In this document: positions 1-7,676 of the stretch, piece after piece
How positions within the stretch are numbered: position 1 is the stretch's first letter
How the letters are laid out: the number at the start of each line of letters is the position of its first letter
Source of the DNA: Sinomonas atrocyanea
GTDB taxonomy: Bacteria > Actinomycetota > Actinomycetes > Actinomycetales > Micrococcaceae
Direction: 5' to 3'
Length of the DNA: 46,838 nucleotides
Assembly (NCBI RefSeq): GCF_030812675.1
Contig: NZ_JAUSTE010000016.1
Location: 1-46,838 of the forward strand
Position numbers and translations under genes: made by a program
The notes under the pieces: generated by a model
What the model was told of the DNA's origin: nothing
Database searches by the model: none
What the model saw: the letters and a program-made list of their open reading frames with translations, nothing else

Positions 1-168
1 GCCGGCCTTGGTGGAGGTGGCGGGGTCGGCCAGCCCCGCCCCCCGCGGCCTCTTCGCCGCCCCCCCCGGGCCGCCCCCCCCCCCGGGGGGGGGGGGGGCC
101 GCCCCCCCCCCCCGCCCCACCGCCGTCGTGCCTCGCCTCCCCAGCCAGCACCACCCCAAGGACCCCCG
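1..168. other. Low-complexity window end, no gene
   Basis: Bases 60-120 are almost pure C and G runs. Such runs at an end are typical of sequencing or assembly artefacts. An open frame across this stretch reads as Pro/Gly/Ala and I do not support it. A weak ribosome binding site (AAGGA) just before base 169 belongs to the next gene. Confidence 0.7.
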
Positions 169-894
169 ATGCGCATCCTCGTCGCCAACGTCAACACGAC
201 CCAGTCCATGACCGACTCGATCACCGCGGCAGCCCGCGCCGCCGCCTCACCCGGCAGCGAGATCGTGGGCATCACGCCCCGCTTCGGGGCCGACTCGTGC
301 GAGGGCAACTTCGAGTCCCACCTCGCCGCGGTCGCCGTCATGGACGCCGTGACGCGCTACGAGGGCGAGTTCGACGCAGTAATCCAGGCCGGGTACGGCG
401 AGCACGGCCGCGAGGGCCTCCAGGAGCTCCTCGACGTGCCGGTCGTGGACATCACCGAGGCGGCCGCCGCGACGGCGATGTACCTCGGCCACAAGTACTC
501 CGTGGTCACCACCCTCGACCGGGCCGTGCCCCTGATCGAGGACCGGCTCAAGCTCGCGGGGCTCGACGCCCGCTGCGCCTCGGTCCGCGCCTCGGGCCTC
601 GGCGTGCTCGAGCTCGAGGAGGACCCCGAGCGCGCGGTCAAGGAGATCGTCGCCCAGGCCGAGGCCGCGGTCCACGACGACAGGGCCGAGGTGATCGTGC
701 TCGGCTGCGGCGGCATGAGCGGCCTCGACGCCCAGATCCGCGAACGCTGCGGAGTGCCGGTGGTCGACGGCGTCGCGGCCGCGGTGGCGGTCGCGGAGGG
801 CCTGGTCCGGCTCGGGCTGACCACCTCCAAGGTGCGCACCTACGCGCCGCCCCGGCCCAAGGCCGTGACGGGCTGGCCGGTCTCGGCCCGCTGA
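169..894 (+). CDS. Asp/Glu or hydantoin racemase family protein
   Basis: This 241-residue cytoplasmic protein belongs to the aspartate/glutamate racemase superfamily, close to hydantoin racemases and arylmalonate decarboxylases. These act without cofactor using a pair of cysteines to move a proton at a chiral carbon. The N-terminus (RILVANVNTT) matches the hydantoin racemase start, where a substrate-binding 'N-N/P-N-T' motif sits. The C-terminal catalytic cysteine is visible in VLGCGGMSGL near residue 182. The other expected catalytic cysteine, usually near residue 75-80 in a GC(F/Y) context, is not evident: that region reads QAGYGEHGRE, so one catalytic position may be changed. The ATG at 169 has AAGGA seven bases upstream. 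No hydantoinase or carbamoylase lies beside it in the window, so the substrate is unknown. Confidence 0.8.
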   Translation: MRILVANVNTTQSMTDSITAAARAAASPGSEIVGITPRFGADSCEGNFESHLAAVAVMDAVTRYEGEFDAVIQAGYGEHGREGLQELLDVPVVDITEAAAATAMYLGHKYSVVTTLDRAVPLIEDRLKLAGLDARCASVRASGLGVLELEEDPERAVKEIVAQAEAAVHDDRAEVIVLGCGGMSGLDAQIRERCGVPVVDGVAAAVAVAEGLVRLGLTTSKVRTYAPPRPKAVTGWPVSAR

Positions 895-899
895 GGGCC

Positions 900-1982
900 T
901 CAGATGGTCCCCGTCGCCGCCTGCAGGCCGAGGCTCGTCAGCGCCACCGCGGCCCACAGCATCCCCCCGAGCAGGAGCGGGCGCGGGCCCGCCTTGCGCA
1001 TCTCGGCGAAGCGGAGGCTGAGGCCGATCCCCGCGAGGGCCACCGTGATGAGGAAGGCTGCGAGTCCCGAGAGGACGGGATGCCAGGCCGCGGGGATGAC
1101 GCCGAGGGTGTCCAGGCCTGCGGCGAGGACGAAGCCCACGAGGAACGGCGGGACCATGCGCCGCCACGGGATGCGCGCACCGCTGCCCGACCCGTCCGCG
1201 CGCTCCCTCCGGGCACGCAGGGCCGCGAGGACCATGACGATGGGGATGATCATGAGCGAGCGGGTCAGCTTGACCACGACCGCGTAGGACTCCGCGCCGC
1301 CCCCGTAGCTCGCGGCGGCGGCCACCACCGAGGACGTGTCGTTCACCGCCGTCCCGCTCCACAGGCCGAACGAGTGCGGGCTGAGGCCGAGGAGGTGGCC
1401 GACCGCCGGGAAGAGGAGGACGGCCGCGATGTTGAAGGTGAAGATGGTGCCGATCGCATAGGCGACGTCCGCCTGCTTCGGCCTGATCACGGCCGTCGTC
1501 GCGGCGATCGCGGAGGCCCCGCAGATCCCCGTGCCCACGCCGATGAGGGTCCGGGTGTCCGCATCGAGCCGGAGCGCGCGGCCCAGGAGCGCCGCGCCCC
1601 CGAGCGCGACGGCGAGCGTGCCCAGCATCACCGGCAGCGAGCCCGCCCCCACCTGGGCCACCTGCTGGAGGGACAGCCCCGTGCCGAGCACCACGATCGA
1701 GCTCTGCAGGACGAGGGTGCTGGCCGAGCGGTATCCGGCCGTCCACTTCTGGCCGCGCAGGGGCCGGATGGCCGCCGCCGCGAGCAGCCCCAGGAGGATG
1801 CCGAAGACCGGGCCCCCGATGACCGGGACGAGCTGGCCCAGCACGCTCGCGACGGCCGCGACCGCGACCGCGACGCCGAGTCCCGGGAGGGTCCGCAGGA
1901 GTGTGACGCGCCGCGACGCCGCACTGCCGCCGGAGGCAGCGGTGGCCGTATTGTCGTCAGGGAGTGCGTGCGTCGGCTTCAT
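900..1982 (-). CDS. YeiH-family putative sulfate exporter
   Basis: A 360-residue polytopic membrane protein of the UPF0324/YeiH (Cons_hypoth698) family, often annotated as a putative sulfate exporter; the transported substrate is not firmly established. About ten hydrophobic segments follow a short charged N-terminus. The family-typical glycine-rich stretch GVGTGICGASAIAA lies near mid-protein, and GTAVNDTSSV follows. I chose the ATG at 1982, because everything upstream in this frame is a low-complexity shadow of the neighbouring gene; GGGAGAG lies a little upstream of it. It converges with the racemase gene, with only five bases between the two stops. Confidence 0.8.
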   Translation of the reverse strand: MKPTHALPDDNTATAASGGSAASRRVTLLRTLPGLGVAVAVAAVASVLGQLVPVIGGPVFGILLGLLAAAAIRPLRGQKWTAGYRSASTLVLQSSIVVLGTGLSLQQVAQVGAGSLPVMLGTLAVALGGAALLGRALRLDADTRTLIGVGTGICGASAIAATTAVIRPKQADVAYAIGTIFTFNIAAVLLFPAVGHLLGLSPHSFGLWSGTAVNDTSSVVAAAASYGGGAESYAVVVKLTRSLMIIPIVMVLAALRARRERADGSGSGARIPWRRMVPPFLVGFVLAAGLDTLGVIPAAWHPVLSGLAAFLITVALAGIGLSLRFAEMRKAGPRPLLLGGMLWAAVALTSLGLQAATGTI

Positions 1983-2089
1983 TCCATCGACTCTCCCGCG
2001 CGCGGGGCGAGACCGGTAGCCCGCTTTCGGATATGGGACCCATGCGCTGGTGATATGACCGGCGGTGTCCCCGCTGTTCTGCAGCCTTC

Positions 2090-3028
2090 TTACCGGTGCC
2101 GGTCGAGCGCCGCGAGCAGGCGCTTGACCGAGCCGCCGAGGTTCCACGCCGAGGCGAGCCCTTCGAGCTCGAGGCGGGGGTCGCCGTCGACCGCTCTGAG
2201 CCGCGCCCCGGCGGCGTCCAGCGCGGGGAGCTCGAGGTCGCGGACCACGTTCACCACCGCGGGGGCCACCTCGAGGTAGTCGGCGGCCGCGGCGAGCTTG
2301 GCCCGCATCGGGGCCGGGAGCCCGCTGTCGGGGTCCTGGGCAGCCTCGAGGAGGCCCTCGAGCGTGCCGAACCGGCCCAGCAGGGTCGCGGCGGACTTCT
2401 CGCCGATCCCGGCCACACCGGGCAGCCCGTCCGAGGCATCGCCGCGGAGCACGGCGTAGTCGGCGTACTGCTCGGGCAGCACGCGGTACTTGCCCACAAC
2501 GACGGCGTCGGTGACGGTCTCGAGGTTCTTCATGCCGCGGGCGGTGTAGACGACCCGGACGCTGCGGGCGTCGTCGACCACCTGGAAGAGGTCGCGGTCG
2601 CCGGTCACCACATCCACGGGCAGCGCGGCGCTCGCCGCGTAGGTTCCGATCACGTCGTCCGCCTCGTGCTCCGCGGCGCCGACCACGGCGATGCCAGCGA
2701 GGCCCAGCACGTGGCGGATCAGCGGGACCTGCGCCACGAGGCCGGCGGGGACGGTCTCGACGTCGGGGCCGTCCGCGACGTGCCGCTCGACCCGGTGGGC
2801 CTTGTACGAGGGGATGAGGTCCACGCGCCAGCGCGGGCGCCAGTCGTCGTCCCAGCAGGCGACGAGGTGGGTGGCGCCGAACTCCGCGGTGAGCCTGGCG
2901 ATCATGTCCAGCAGGCCGCGGACGGCATTGACCGGTGTCCCGTCCTCGCGCCGGATCGTCTCGGGCACCCCGTGGAAGGCGCGGAAGTACAGCGACGCTG
3001 TGTCGAGGAGCATCAGGCGCTCGGTCAT
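2090..3028 (-). CDS. 5'-3' exonuclease (FEN/PIN superfamily)
   Basis: A 312-residue stand-alone 5' nuclease homologous to the N-terminal domain of DNA polymerase I. These metal-dependent enzymes remove RNA primers and flaps. The acidic metal-binding residues are in place: LLDTASLYFRAFHG (N-terminus), CWDDDWRPRWR, EADDVIG and TGDRDLFQVV. A helix-hairpin-helix motif, GLPGVAGIGEKSAATLL, gives structure-specific DNA contact. No polymerase domain follows, and the length is normal for actinobacterial stand-alone exonucleases. The ATG at 3028 is preceded by AGGA at good spacing. It lies in the same direction as the HAD gene upstream, 56 bases apart. Confidence 0.9.
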   Translation of the reverse strand: MTERLMLLDTASLYFRAFHGVPETIRREDGTPVNAVRGLLDMIARLTAEFGATHLVACWDDDWRPRWRVDLIPSYKAHRVERHVADGPDVETVPAGLVAQVPLIRHVLGLAGIAVVGAAEHEADDVIGTYAASAALPVDVVTGDRDLFQVVDDARSVRVVYTARGMKNLETVTDAVVVGKYRVLPEQYADYAVLRGDASDGLPGVAGIGEKSAATLLGRFGTLEGLLEAAQDPDSGLPAPMRAKLAAAADYLEVAPAVVNVVRDLELPALDAAGARLRAVDGDPRLELEGLASAWNLGGSVKRLLAALDRHR

Positions 3029-3084
3029 AGCCCATCCTGACACGGCTCGACAGGGGCGGCCCACGGAGGGCCCGGGGATCCGGC

Positions 3085-3771
3085 CTACCCCGCCGCGGAG
3101 AGCCCCCGCCCGATCAGGCTGCTCCCGAACCCCTCCAGGAGCTCGCGCGGCGAGGCGAAGACCTCGGCCGCGCCCGCCTCCTCGAGCTCGGCGGCGCTGT
3201 AGCCGCCGCACGAGAGCCCGATCGTCGGGATGCCCAGCGCAGCAGAGGCCTGCACGTCCCAGACGGCGTCGCCCACGAACACGACCTCGGACGCCTCCAG
3301 GCCCACGGCCCTGAGCGCGGCCTCGAGGATGTCCGGCGCGGGCTTGGGCTCGTCGGCATCGGCCGAGCTGGTCGCCGCGTCCACGGCCCCCTCGGCGTCC
3401 ACCACCGAGCGCAGCACAGAGAGGTCCTGCTCACGGGCCGAGGACGCCAGGACCACGGACAGGCCGCCCTCCTTGCAGCGGCCCAGCAGTTCGCGGGCAC
3501 CGTCGAACGGCCGCAGGTGGGGCCAGAACGTGGAGAAGACCGCCGCATGGGTGTCCATGATCTCGCTGTCCTGGGACGCGTCCCGGTCCGGCCCGAGCAG
3601 GCGCTCCACGATCTTCTGGCCGCCCATCCCCACGAGGCGGTGGATCTCGTTCATCCGCACGTCGTGCCCGAAGCGGCGGAACCCGTGCCACCAGGCGAGG
3701 GTATGGAAGTAGGTCGAGTCCACGAGGGTGCCGTCCACATCGAAGAGGACGCCGCGAAGCGAGGTAGCCAT
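3085..3771 (-). CDS. HAD-family hydrolase (phosphoglycolate phosphatase-like)
   Basis: A 228-residue HAD superfamily phosphohydrolase. Motif I is FDVDGTLVDS (Asp11 nucleophile, Asp13 acid/base). Motif II is the LASSA segment, motif III the lysine of EPKPAPD, and motif IV VFVGDAVWD with the magnesium-binding Asp. The helical cap after motif I (WWHGFRRFGHDVRMNEIHRLVG) resembles beta-phosphoglucomutase or phosphoglycolate phosphatase caps. Substrate cannot be assigned from sequence. The ATG at 3771 follows GGAGGG. It is divergent from the DUF72 gene, with 52 bases between the start codons. Confidence 0.88.
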   Translation of the reverse strand: MATSLRGVLFDVDGTLVDSTYFHTLAWWHGFRRFGHDVRMNEIHRLVGMGGQKIVERLLGPDRDASQDSEIMDTHAAVFSTFWPHLRPFDGARELLGRCKEGGLSVVLASSAREQDLSVLRSVVDAEGAVDAATSSADADEPKPAPDILEAALRAVGLEASEVVFVGDAVWDVQASAALGIPTIGLSCGGYSAAELEEAGAAEVFASPRELLEGFGSSLIGRGLSAAG

Positions 3772-3810
3772 GGCCCCTCCCTACCCTCGGCGGCCCTCCG
3801 CCAATCTCGC

Positions 3811-3816
3811 TAGGCT
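3811..3816 (+). promoter_or_regulatory. Leaderless -10 box (TAGGCT) for DUF72 gene
   Basis: TAGGCT ends seven bases before the ATG at 3824 and no convincing ribosome binding site intervenes. That geometry puts the transcription start at or next to the ATG, as in leaderless actinobacterial mRNAs. The same box recurs before other genes in this window. Confidence 0.5.
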
Positions 3817-3823
3817 CGAGGCC

Positions 3824-4549
3824 ATGGGCTGGCACATCGGCACCTCGGGCTGGAGCTACGACCACTGGGAGCACGTCCTCTATCCGCCGGGCACCCGCCC
3901 GTGGGACCGCCTCGGCATCTACTCGGGAGCGTTCTCCACGGTGGAGCTCAACGCGAGCTTCTACCGCTGGCCGCGCGCGACGGCGTTCGCCAGCTGGCGC
4001 CGTCGGCTCCCCGAAGGCTTCCTCCTCTCGGTGAAGGCCCCGCGCGGGCTGACGCACGCGAAGCGCCTCTACGCCCCCGAGACCTGGGCTGGGCGCATCG
4101 CCGGGTCCTGGCACGAGCTGGGGCCGCGCCGGGCCGTCCTCCTCGTCCAGCTCTCGCCGCACCACGCGCGGGACGACGCGCGGCTGGACTGGTTCCTCGG
4201 CACCCTCCCGCCCTGGCTGCGCACGGCGGTCGAGTTCCGCCACCCGGGCTGGCACGACCCGGGCGTCTTCGAGATCCTCCGCCGGCACGGGGCCGCGTAC
4301 TGCGTCATGAGCGGCGCGGGGCTGCCGTGCATCCTCGAGGCGACGGCCCAGCACGTCTACGTGCGCCTGCACGGCCCCGACCACGAGCACCTCTACGCGG
4401 GCTCCTACTCGGACGCGGACCTCGCCTGGTGGGCCGCGCGGATCCGGGAATGGGACGCCGCAGGCCACGAGGTGTTCGCGTACTTCAACAACGACGGCGG
4501 CGGGAACGCCGTGCGCAACGCCTTCACGCTGCGCTCGCTGCTGGGCTGA
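3824..4549 (+). CDS. DUF72 family protein (YecE-like)
   Basis: A 241-residue cytoplasmic protein of the DUF72/YecE family, a TIM-barrel-like fold whose biochemical function is not established. The family N-terminus HIGTSGWSYDHW is present, as are FSTVELNASFYRWP, the mid-protein VEFRHPGWHD and the C-terminal YFNNDGGGNAVRNA, which together fix the family assignment. Length is typical. The start at 3824 is supported by the HIGTSGW motif beginning at residue 4 and by the -10 box just upstream. A longer frame would run into the divergent HAD gene. Confidence 0.9.
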   Translation: MGWHIGTSGWSYDHWEHVLYPPGTRPWDRLGIYSGAFSTVELNASFYRWPRATAFASWRRRLPEGFLLSVKAPRGLTHAKRLYAPETWAGRIAGSWHELGPRRAVLLVQLSPHHARDDARLDWFLGTLPPWLRTAVEFRHPGWHDPGVFEILRRHGAAYCVMSGAGLPCILEATAQHVYVRLHGPDHEHLYAGSYSDADLAWWAARIREWDAAGHEVFAYFNNDGGGNAVRNAFTLRSLLG

Positions 4550-4570
4550 ACCCTGCCCGCAGCCATCGGT

Positions 4571-4600
4571 CCAATCCGCCTCCGCACCCGCTCCGAACTA
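4571..4600 (+). promoter_or_regulatory. Probable SigK promoter of fasciclin gene
   Basis: The -35 element CCAATCC (4571-4577) and -10 element CCGAACTA (4593-4600) are separated by 15 bases. The same two elements at the same spacing occur upstream of the DUF4383 gene. They resemble, from memory, the mycobacterial SigK promoter (-35 near CCATCC, -10 near CCGAAT). The sigK and rskA genes are immediately downstream. Confidence 0.75.
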
Positions 4601-4651
4601 GAGGTGCACGCCACCTTCGACGGCATGCCAACCTCGAACAGGAGTGAAGCC

Positions 4652-5362
4652 ATGAAGACCACCCATCGCACCCCCGCCGTTGTGGGCCTCGCCGCGCTCG
4701 CCGCAGTCTCCGCGCTCAGCCTCTCCGCCTGCGGCGGGTCGACGACGGCGGCCGGCGGCTCGTCGTCGTCCGCCCCGTCCAGCGCCGCGGCAGGCATGAC
4801 GACGCCGAGCGCGAGCAGCGGGATGAGCAGCCCGATGGCCTCCGGCAGCATGAGCGCCGACCCGGCCGCGAACCTCGTGGGCGCCGGCTGCGCCGGCTAC
4901 GCGAAGGCCAACCCCTCCGGACCGGGGTCGGTCCAGGGGATGAGCGCAGACCCGGTCGCCGTCGCCGCATCCAACAACCCGCTCCTGACCACCCTCACCT
5001 CGGCGGTCTCGGGCAAGCTCAACCCCAAGGTCAACCTCGTCGACACGCTCGACTCGGGCCAGTTCACGGTGTTCGCCCCGGTGGACAGCGCGTTCGCGAA
5101 GATCGACCCGGCCACGATCAACTCGCTCAAGACCGATGACGCGACGCTCAAGAAGATCCTCACCTACCACGTGGTCCCGGGCCAGATCGAGCCCGACTCG
5201 ATCGCCGGCACCCACAAGACGGTCGAGGGCCAGGACGTCACGGTCACCGGCTCGGGCAACAGCCTCAAGGTCAACGGCGCCACCGTGGTCTGCGGCGGTG
5301 TGCACACGGCGAACGCCACGGTGTACCTCGTCGACTCCGTGCTGATGCCCCCGGCGAAGTAG
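4652..5362 (+). CDS. Fasciclin-domain lipoprotein (MPT70/83-like)
   Basis: A 236-residue secreted lipoprotein. The signal peptide ends in a lipobox (LSAC, Cys27), followed by a Ser/Ala/Met-rich linker to about residue 80. A single FAS1 (fasciclin) domain covers roughly residues 100-236, with [14 protein letters not shown] and the second conserved block [12 protein letters not shown]1 domains mediate adhesion or protein contacts at the cell surface. In Mycobacterium the fasciclin proteins MPT70 and MPT83 are the main targets of SigK, and here the gene sits directly before sigK-rskA behind a SigK-type promoter. The ATG at 4652 has GGAG seven bases upstream. A strong hairpin follows the gene. 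Confidence 0.9.
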   Translation: MKTTHRTPAVVGLAALAAVSALSLSACGGSTTAAGGSSSSAPSSAAAGMTTPSASSGMSSPMASGSMSADPAANLVGAGCAGYAKANPSGPGSVQGMSADPVAVAASNNPLLTTLTSAVSGKLNPKVNLVDTLDSGQFTVFAPVDSAFAKIDPATINSLKTDDATLKKILTYHVVPGQIEPDSIAGTHKTVEGQDVTVTGSGNSLKVNGATVVCGGVHTANATVYLVDSVLMPPAK

Positions 5363-5412
5363 CCGGCCAGGGTAGCAGCAGGCAGGAAACAGCAGGACGC
5401 CAGATCAGCCAC

Positions 5413-5453
5413 CGACGGCGGGCCGGGCAAGATGGTCGCCCGGCCCGCCGTCG
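5413..5453 (+). terminator. Hairpin terminator after fasciclin gene
   Basis: A perfect 16-base-pair GC-rich stem (5413-5428 with 5438-5453) with a 9-base loop. It has no T tract, which is common for actinobacterial intrinsic terminators. It separates the fasciclin gene from sigK. Confidence 0.7.
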
Positions 5454-5490
5454 GCGCGCAGGCGAGAACCCAGGGAGGTGGGGGTGGGCG

Positions 5491-6093
5491 ATGGCTCTTC
5501 GTGAGACAGTGGTCTACATGCCGGACCACCACGGCGGGACGCCCGCCCCGGACCTCGACGAGCTCATGGACCGCGTGGCGCGCGGCGACCAGGCGGCCTT
5601 CGGCCAGCTCTACGACGCGCTCGCCCCGCTCGTCCACGGCCTCGTGCTGCGCGTGGTCCGCGACCCGGCGCAGGCCGAAGAGGTCACCCAGGAGGTCTTC
5701 CTCGAGGTCTGGCAGCAGGCCAAGAGGTTCGACGCCGACCGCGGCCGCGCCCGGGCCTGGATCACCGTCATGGCGCACCGCCGCGCTGTGGACCGCGTCC
5801 GCGCTGCGCAGGCCGCCGCGGACCGCGACCTGCGCCAGGGCATCAAGGAGTTCCAGGAGAGCTACGACGACGTCGAGCACCGCGTCGAGGTGGCGCTCGA
5901 GAGTGACCGGGTCAACCGGGCCCTCGAGTCCCTGACCGAGGTGCAGAAGCAGGCGATCCGACTCGCCTACTACGGCGGCTACACCTACGGGGAAGTCGCC
6001 ACCGCCCTGGGGCTTCCCCTGGGCACCGTGAAGACCAGAATCCGCGACGGCATGATCCGCCTGAGAGACGTGTTGGGAGTGAGCCATGGATGA
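5491..6093 (+). CDS. sigK: ECF sigma factor SigK
   Basis: A 200-residue extracytoplasmic-function sigma factor. Region 2 (about 25-95) carries EEVTQEVFLEVWQQAKRFD and the -10 recognition segment with RARAWITVMAHRRAVDRVR. Region 4 (about 140-190) carries the helix-turn-helix TYGEVATALGLPLGTVKTRIRDGMIRLRD. The identity as SigK follows from high likeness to the actinobacterial SigK group, from the overlapping rskA and from the fasciclin gene next door. The ATG at 5491 has GGAGG upstream; an ATG at 5518 that skips the first nine residues is possible. I see no SigK-type promoter between the hairpin and this start, so autoregulation is not evident. Confidence 0.9.
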   Translation: MALRETVVYMPDHHGGTPAPDLDELMDRVARGDQAAFGQLYDALAPLVHGLVLRVVRDPAQAEEVTQEVFLEVWQQAKRFDADRGRARAWITVMAHRRAVDRVRAAQAAADRDLRQGIKEFQESYDDVEHRVEVALESDRVNRALESLTEVQKQAIRLAYYGGYTYGEVATALGLPLGTVKTRIRDGMIRLRDVLGVSHG

Positions 6094-6961
6094 TCAGCTG
6101 CACCTGCTGACCGGTGCCTACGCCCTCAACGCGCTCGACGACGAGGAGCGCCGCCGCTTCGAGCACACCCTTGGCTTCGGCGACGAGACCGCGGAGGAGG
6201 CGCGCGAGCTTGCCGAGACCGCGGCCCTGCTCGCCGCCGGCACGACCCCGGTCGCGCCCCCGCCGGACCTCAAGGCCCGGCTCATGGCCCAGATCGCGGT
6301 CACGCCGCAGTTCGACGCCGTCGAGGAGCCCCGCCCCGCCGCCGCCGTTGAGGGGTCACGTCCCAGCGTTGAGGGGTCACATCCCAGCGTTGAGGGGTCA
6401 CATCCCTACAGCCCGGCGCCCCCCGCCGGGGCGACGGTGGCCGACCTCGGTGAGCACCGTCGTCGTGCGTCGCGGCTGCCCGTCTCCACCCGGTGGCTTG
6501 CCGCCGCGGCGGCCGCGCTCCTCGTGGTCGCCGGCGTGAGCGGCGCATGGGCCATCCATGCCCAGCAGCAGCGCGACGACGCCCTCCGGCAGCTCGCGCT
6601 CGCAGCCGATGCCCCAGGCGCGGTGATGGGCCGGATCCTCGCCGCCCCGGATGCCAAGGTCCAGGAGGTCAGGGTGCCCGGCGGCGGGACCCTCGTCCTC
6701 GCCCACTCGCGCCAGGACGCGGTGGCCGGCGTGGTGACGCTGGGCCTGCCTCAGCCGTCGCAGGGGCACGTCTACGAGCTGTGGCTTGGGGACTCGTCCG
6801 GCAGCATGAAGCCGGCAGGCCTCGTGCAGGGCACCGGGACCACGTGGAACGAGCTGGCAGGCGGGATCGGCTCCGCCACGGTGCTCGGCGTGACGGTCGA
6901 GCCAGCGGGCGGGTCGAAGCAGCCCACCACCGCGCCGATCGTCGTCCAGCAGTTCTCCTAG
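6086..6961 (+). CDS. rskA: Anti-sigma-K factor RskA
   Basis: A 291-residue single-pass membrane anti-sigma factor that would hold SigK at the membrane and release it on regulated proteolysis. Residues 1-75 form the cytoplasmic sigma-binding helical domain (LLTGAYALNALDDEER). The transmembrane helix is about residues 137-157. The extracytoplasmic RskA domain fills the rest, with GHVYELWLGDSSG near the middle. It overlaps sigK by eight bases, so the two are translationally coupled. Between the sigma-binding domain and the membrane helix, residues about 88-107 consist of a tandem VEGSHPS repeat encoded by a 21-base DNA repeat (see the repeat entry), which lengthens the cytoplasmic linker. Confidence 0.92.
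   Translation: MDDQLHLLTGAYALNALDDEERRRFEHTLGFGDETAEEARELAETAALLAAGTTPVAPPPDLKARLMAQIAVTPQFDAVEEPRPAAAVEGSRPSVEGSHPSVEGSHPYSPAPPAGATVADLGEHRRRASRLPVSTRWLAAAAAALLVVAGVSGAWAIHAQQQRDDALRQLALAADAPGAVMGRILAAPDAKVQEVRVPGGGTLVLAHSRQDAVAGVVTLGLPQPSQGHVYELWLGDSSGSMKPAGLVQGTGTTWNELAGGIGSATVLGVTVEPAGGSKQPTTAPIVVQQFS
6347..6405 (+). repeat. 21-bp tandem repeat inside rskA
   Basis: Two complete 21-base units (6347-6367 and 6368-6388) and a partial third (6389-6405), differing by one base (CGT or CAT in TGAGGGGTCAC-). The unit is a multiple of three, so the reading frame continues as repeated VEGSHPS. The core TGAGGGGTCAC resembles two other elements in this window, at about 7613 and 35519. Confidence 0.85.
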
Positions 6962-6979
6962 CCCAGGCCACCCCTTCTG

Positions 6980-7022
6980 GAGGGCCCGCGCAGATTGGTC
7001 CAATCCGTCTGTGCGGGCCCTC
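6980..7022 (+). terminator. Hairpin after rskA, overlapping next promoter
   Basis: Arms 6980-6994 and 7008-7022 pair over 15 positions with one G-T wobble; the loop is 13 bases. It lies 18 bases after the rskA stop. The loop holds the -35 element of the next gene's SigK-type promoter and the -10 begins at the last stem base. Confidence 0.65.
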
Positions 7023-7029
7023 CGAACTA
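7000..7029 (+). promoter_or_regulatory. Probable SigK promoter of DUF4383 gene
   Basis: CCAATCC (7000-7006), a 15-base spacer and CCGAACTA (7022-7029). The elements and spacing are identical to those before the fasciclin gene, although the spacers differ. This is strong internal evidence that one sigma factor reads both. Confidence 0.75.
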
Positions 7030-7093
7030 TAGGTGCGGGAACACCGCACCGGCGCGTCAGACGGCACGCCGGGGACCTTCACAAGGAGACATC

Positions 7094-7555
7094 ATGTCCA
7101 CCTCAGTCGTCTCGAACCGCCGTACCGCAGTCCAGGTCGCCGCGACCGTCGTCGGCGCCGTCTTCCTCCTCGTCGGGGTGCTCGGCTTCATCCCCGGCAT
7201 CACTTCCGGCTCCGGCCTCGCCTTCGCGGGCCACCATTCTGAGGCGTACCTGCTCGGCCTGTTCCAGGTCTCGGTGCTGCACAACGTGGTCCACCTGCTC
7301 TTCGGCATCGCGGGCCTCGCGCTGGGCCGCTCGGCGGGCGGCTCGAAGGGCTTCCTCGTCTGGGGCGGCGCGATCTACCTCGTGCTGTTCGTCTACGGCC
7401 TCGTGTTCGGCGGGGAGTCCGCGGGCAACTTCGTCCCGCTGAACGCCGCGGACAACGGGCTGCACCTCCTGCTCGGCGTCGGCATGCTCGTGATCGGCCT
7501 GATCCTCGGACGCACGCTCGCTCCGTCCCGCCAGGCGTCGGCCGTCCGGCGCTGA
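7094..7555 (+). CDS. DUF4383 membrane protein
   Basis: A 153-residue protein of the DUF4383 family with four predicted transmembrane segments (about residues 13-35, 52-75, 86-105 and 118-138). The loop GFIPGITSGSGLAFAGHHSEAYLLGLF and the histidine-containing SVLHNVVHLLFG segment are family-typical. The function is unknown. The ATG at 7094 follows AAGGAG at ideal spacing. The SigK-type promoter just upstream suggests it belongs to the SigK response with the fasciclin lipoprotein, perhaps as an envelope component. Confidence 0.88.
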   Translation: MSTSVVSNRRTAVQVAATVVGAVFLLVGVLGFIPGITSGSGLAFAGHHSEAYLLGLFQVSVLHNVVHLLFGIAGLALGRSAGGSKGFLVWGGAIYLVLFVYGLVFGGESAGNFVPLNAADNGLHLLLGVGMLVIGLILGRTLAPSRQASAVRR

Positions 7556-7612
7556 CGCGGGGCCGCCACGCCGTGGTGAGTCGCGGCCACCCCGGCCGCC
7601 CGCCCGCCCTCC

Positions 7613-7676
7613 CTCTGAAGGTCACCTCCTGAAGGTCATTGTCCTGACTCTGGCCTCCTCGGGGTGACCTTCAGGA
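7613..7676. repeat. Palindromic repeat, TGAAGGTCAC type
   Basis: Two direct copies of CTGAAGGTCA (around 7614 and 7629) are followed by an inverted copy. TCCTGAAGGTCA (7627-7638) pairs perfectly with TGACCTTCAGGA (7665-7676). It is 3' of the DUF4383 gene and shares its core with the repeats at 6347 and 35519. Confidence 0.7.

Noticed and set aside
247-1746. Long minus-strand open frame opposite the racemase
   Set aside because: It is Arg/Gly/Pro-rich, has no domain and lies opposite or across two well-supported genes; such shadows are normal at this GC content.
6347-6405. Tandem repeat as a CRISPR array
   Set aside because: Units are contiguous without spacers, in frame within rskA, and no cas genes are present.
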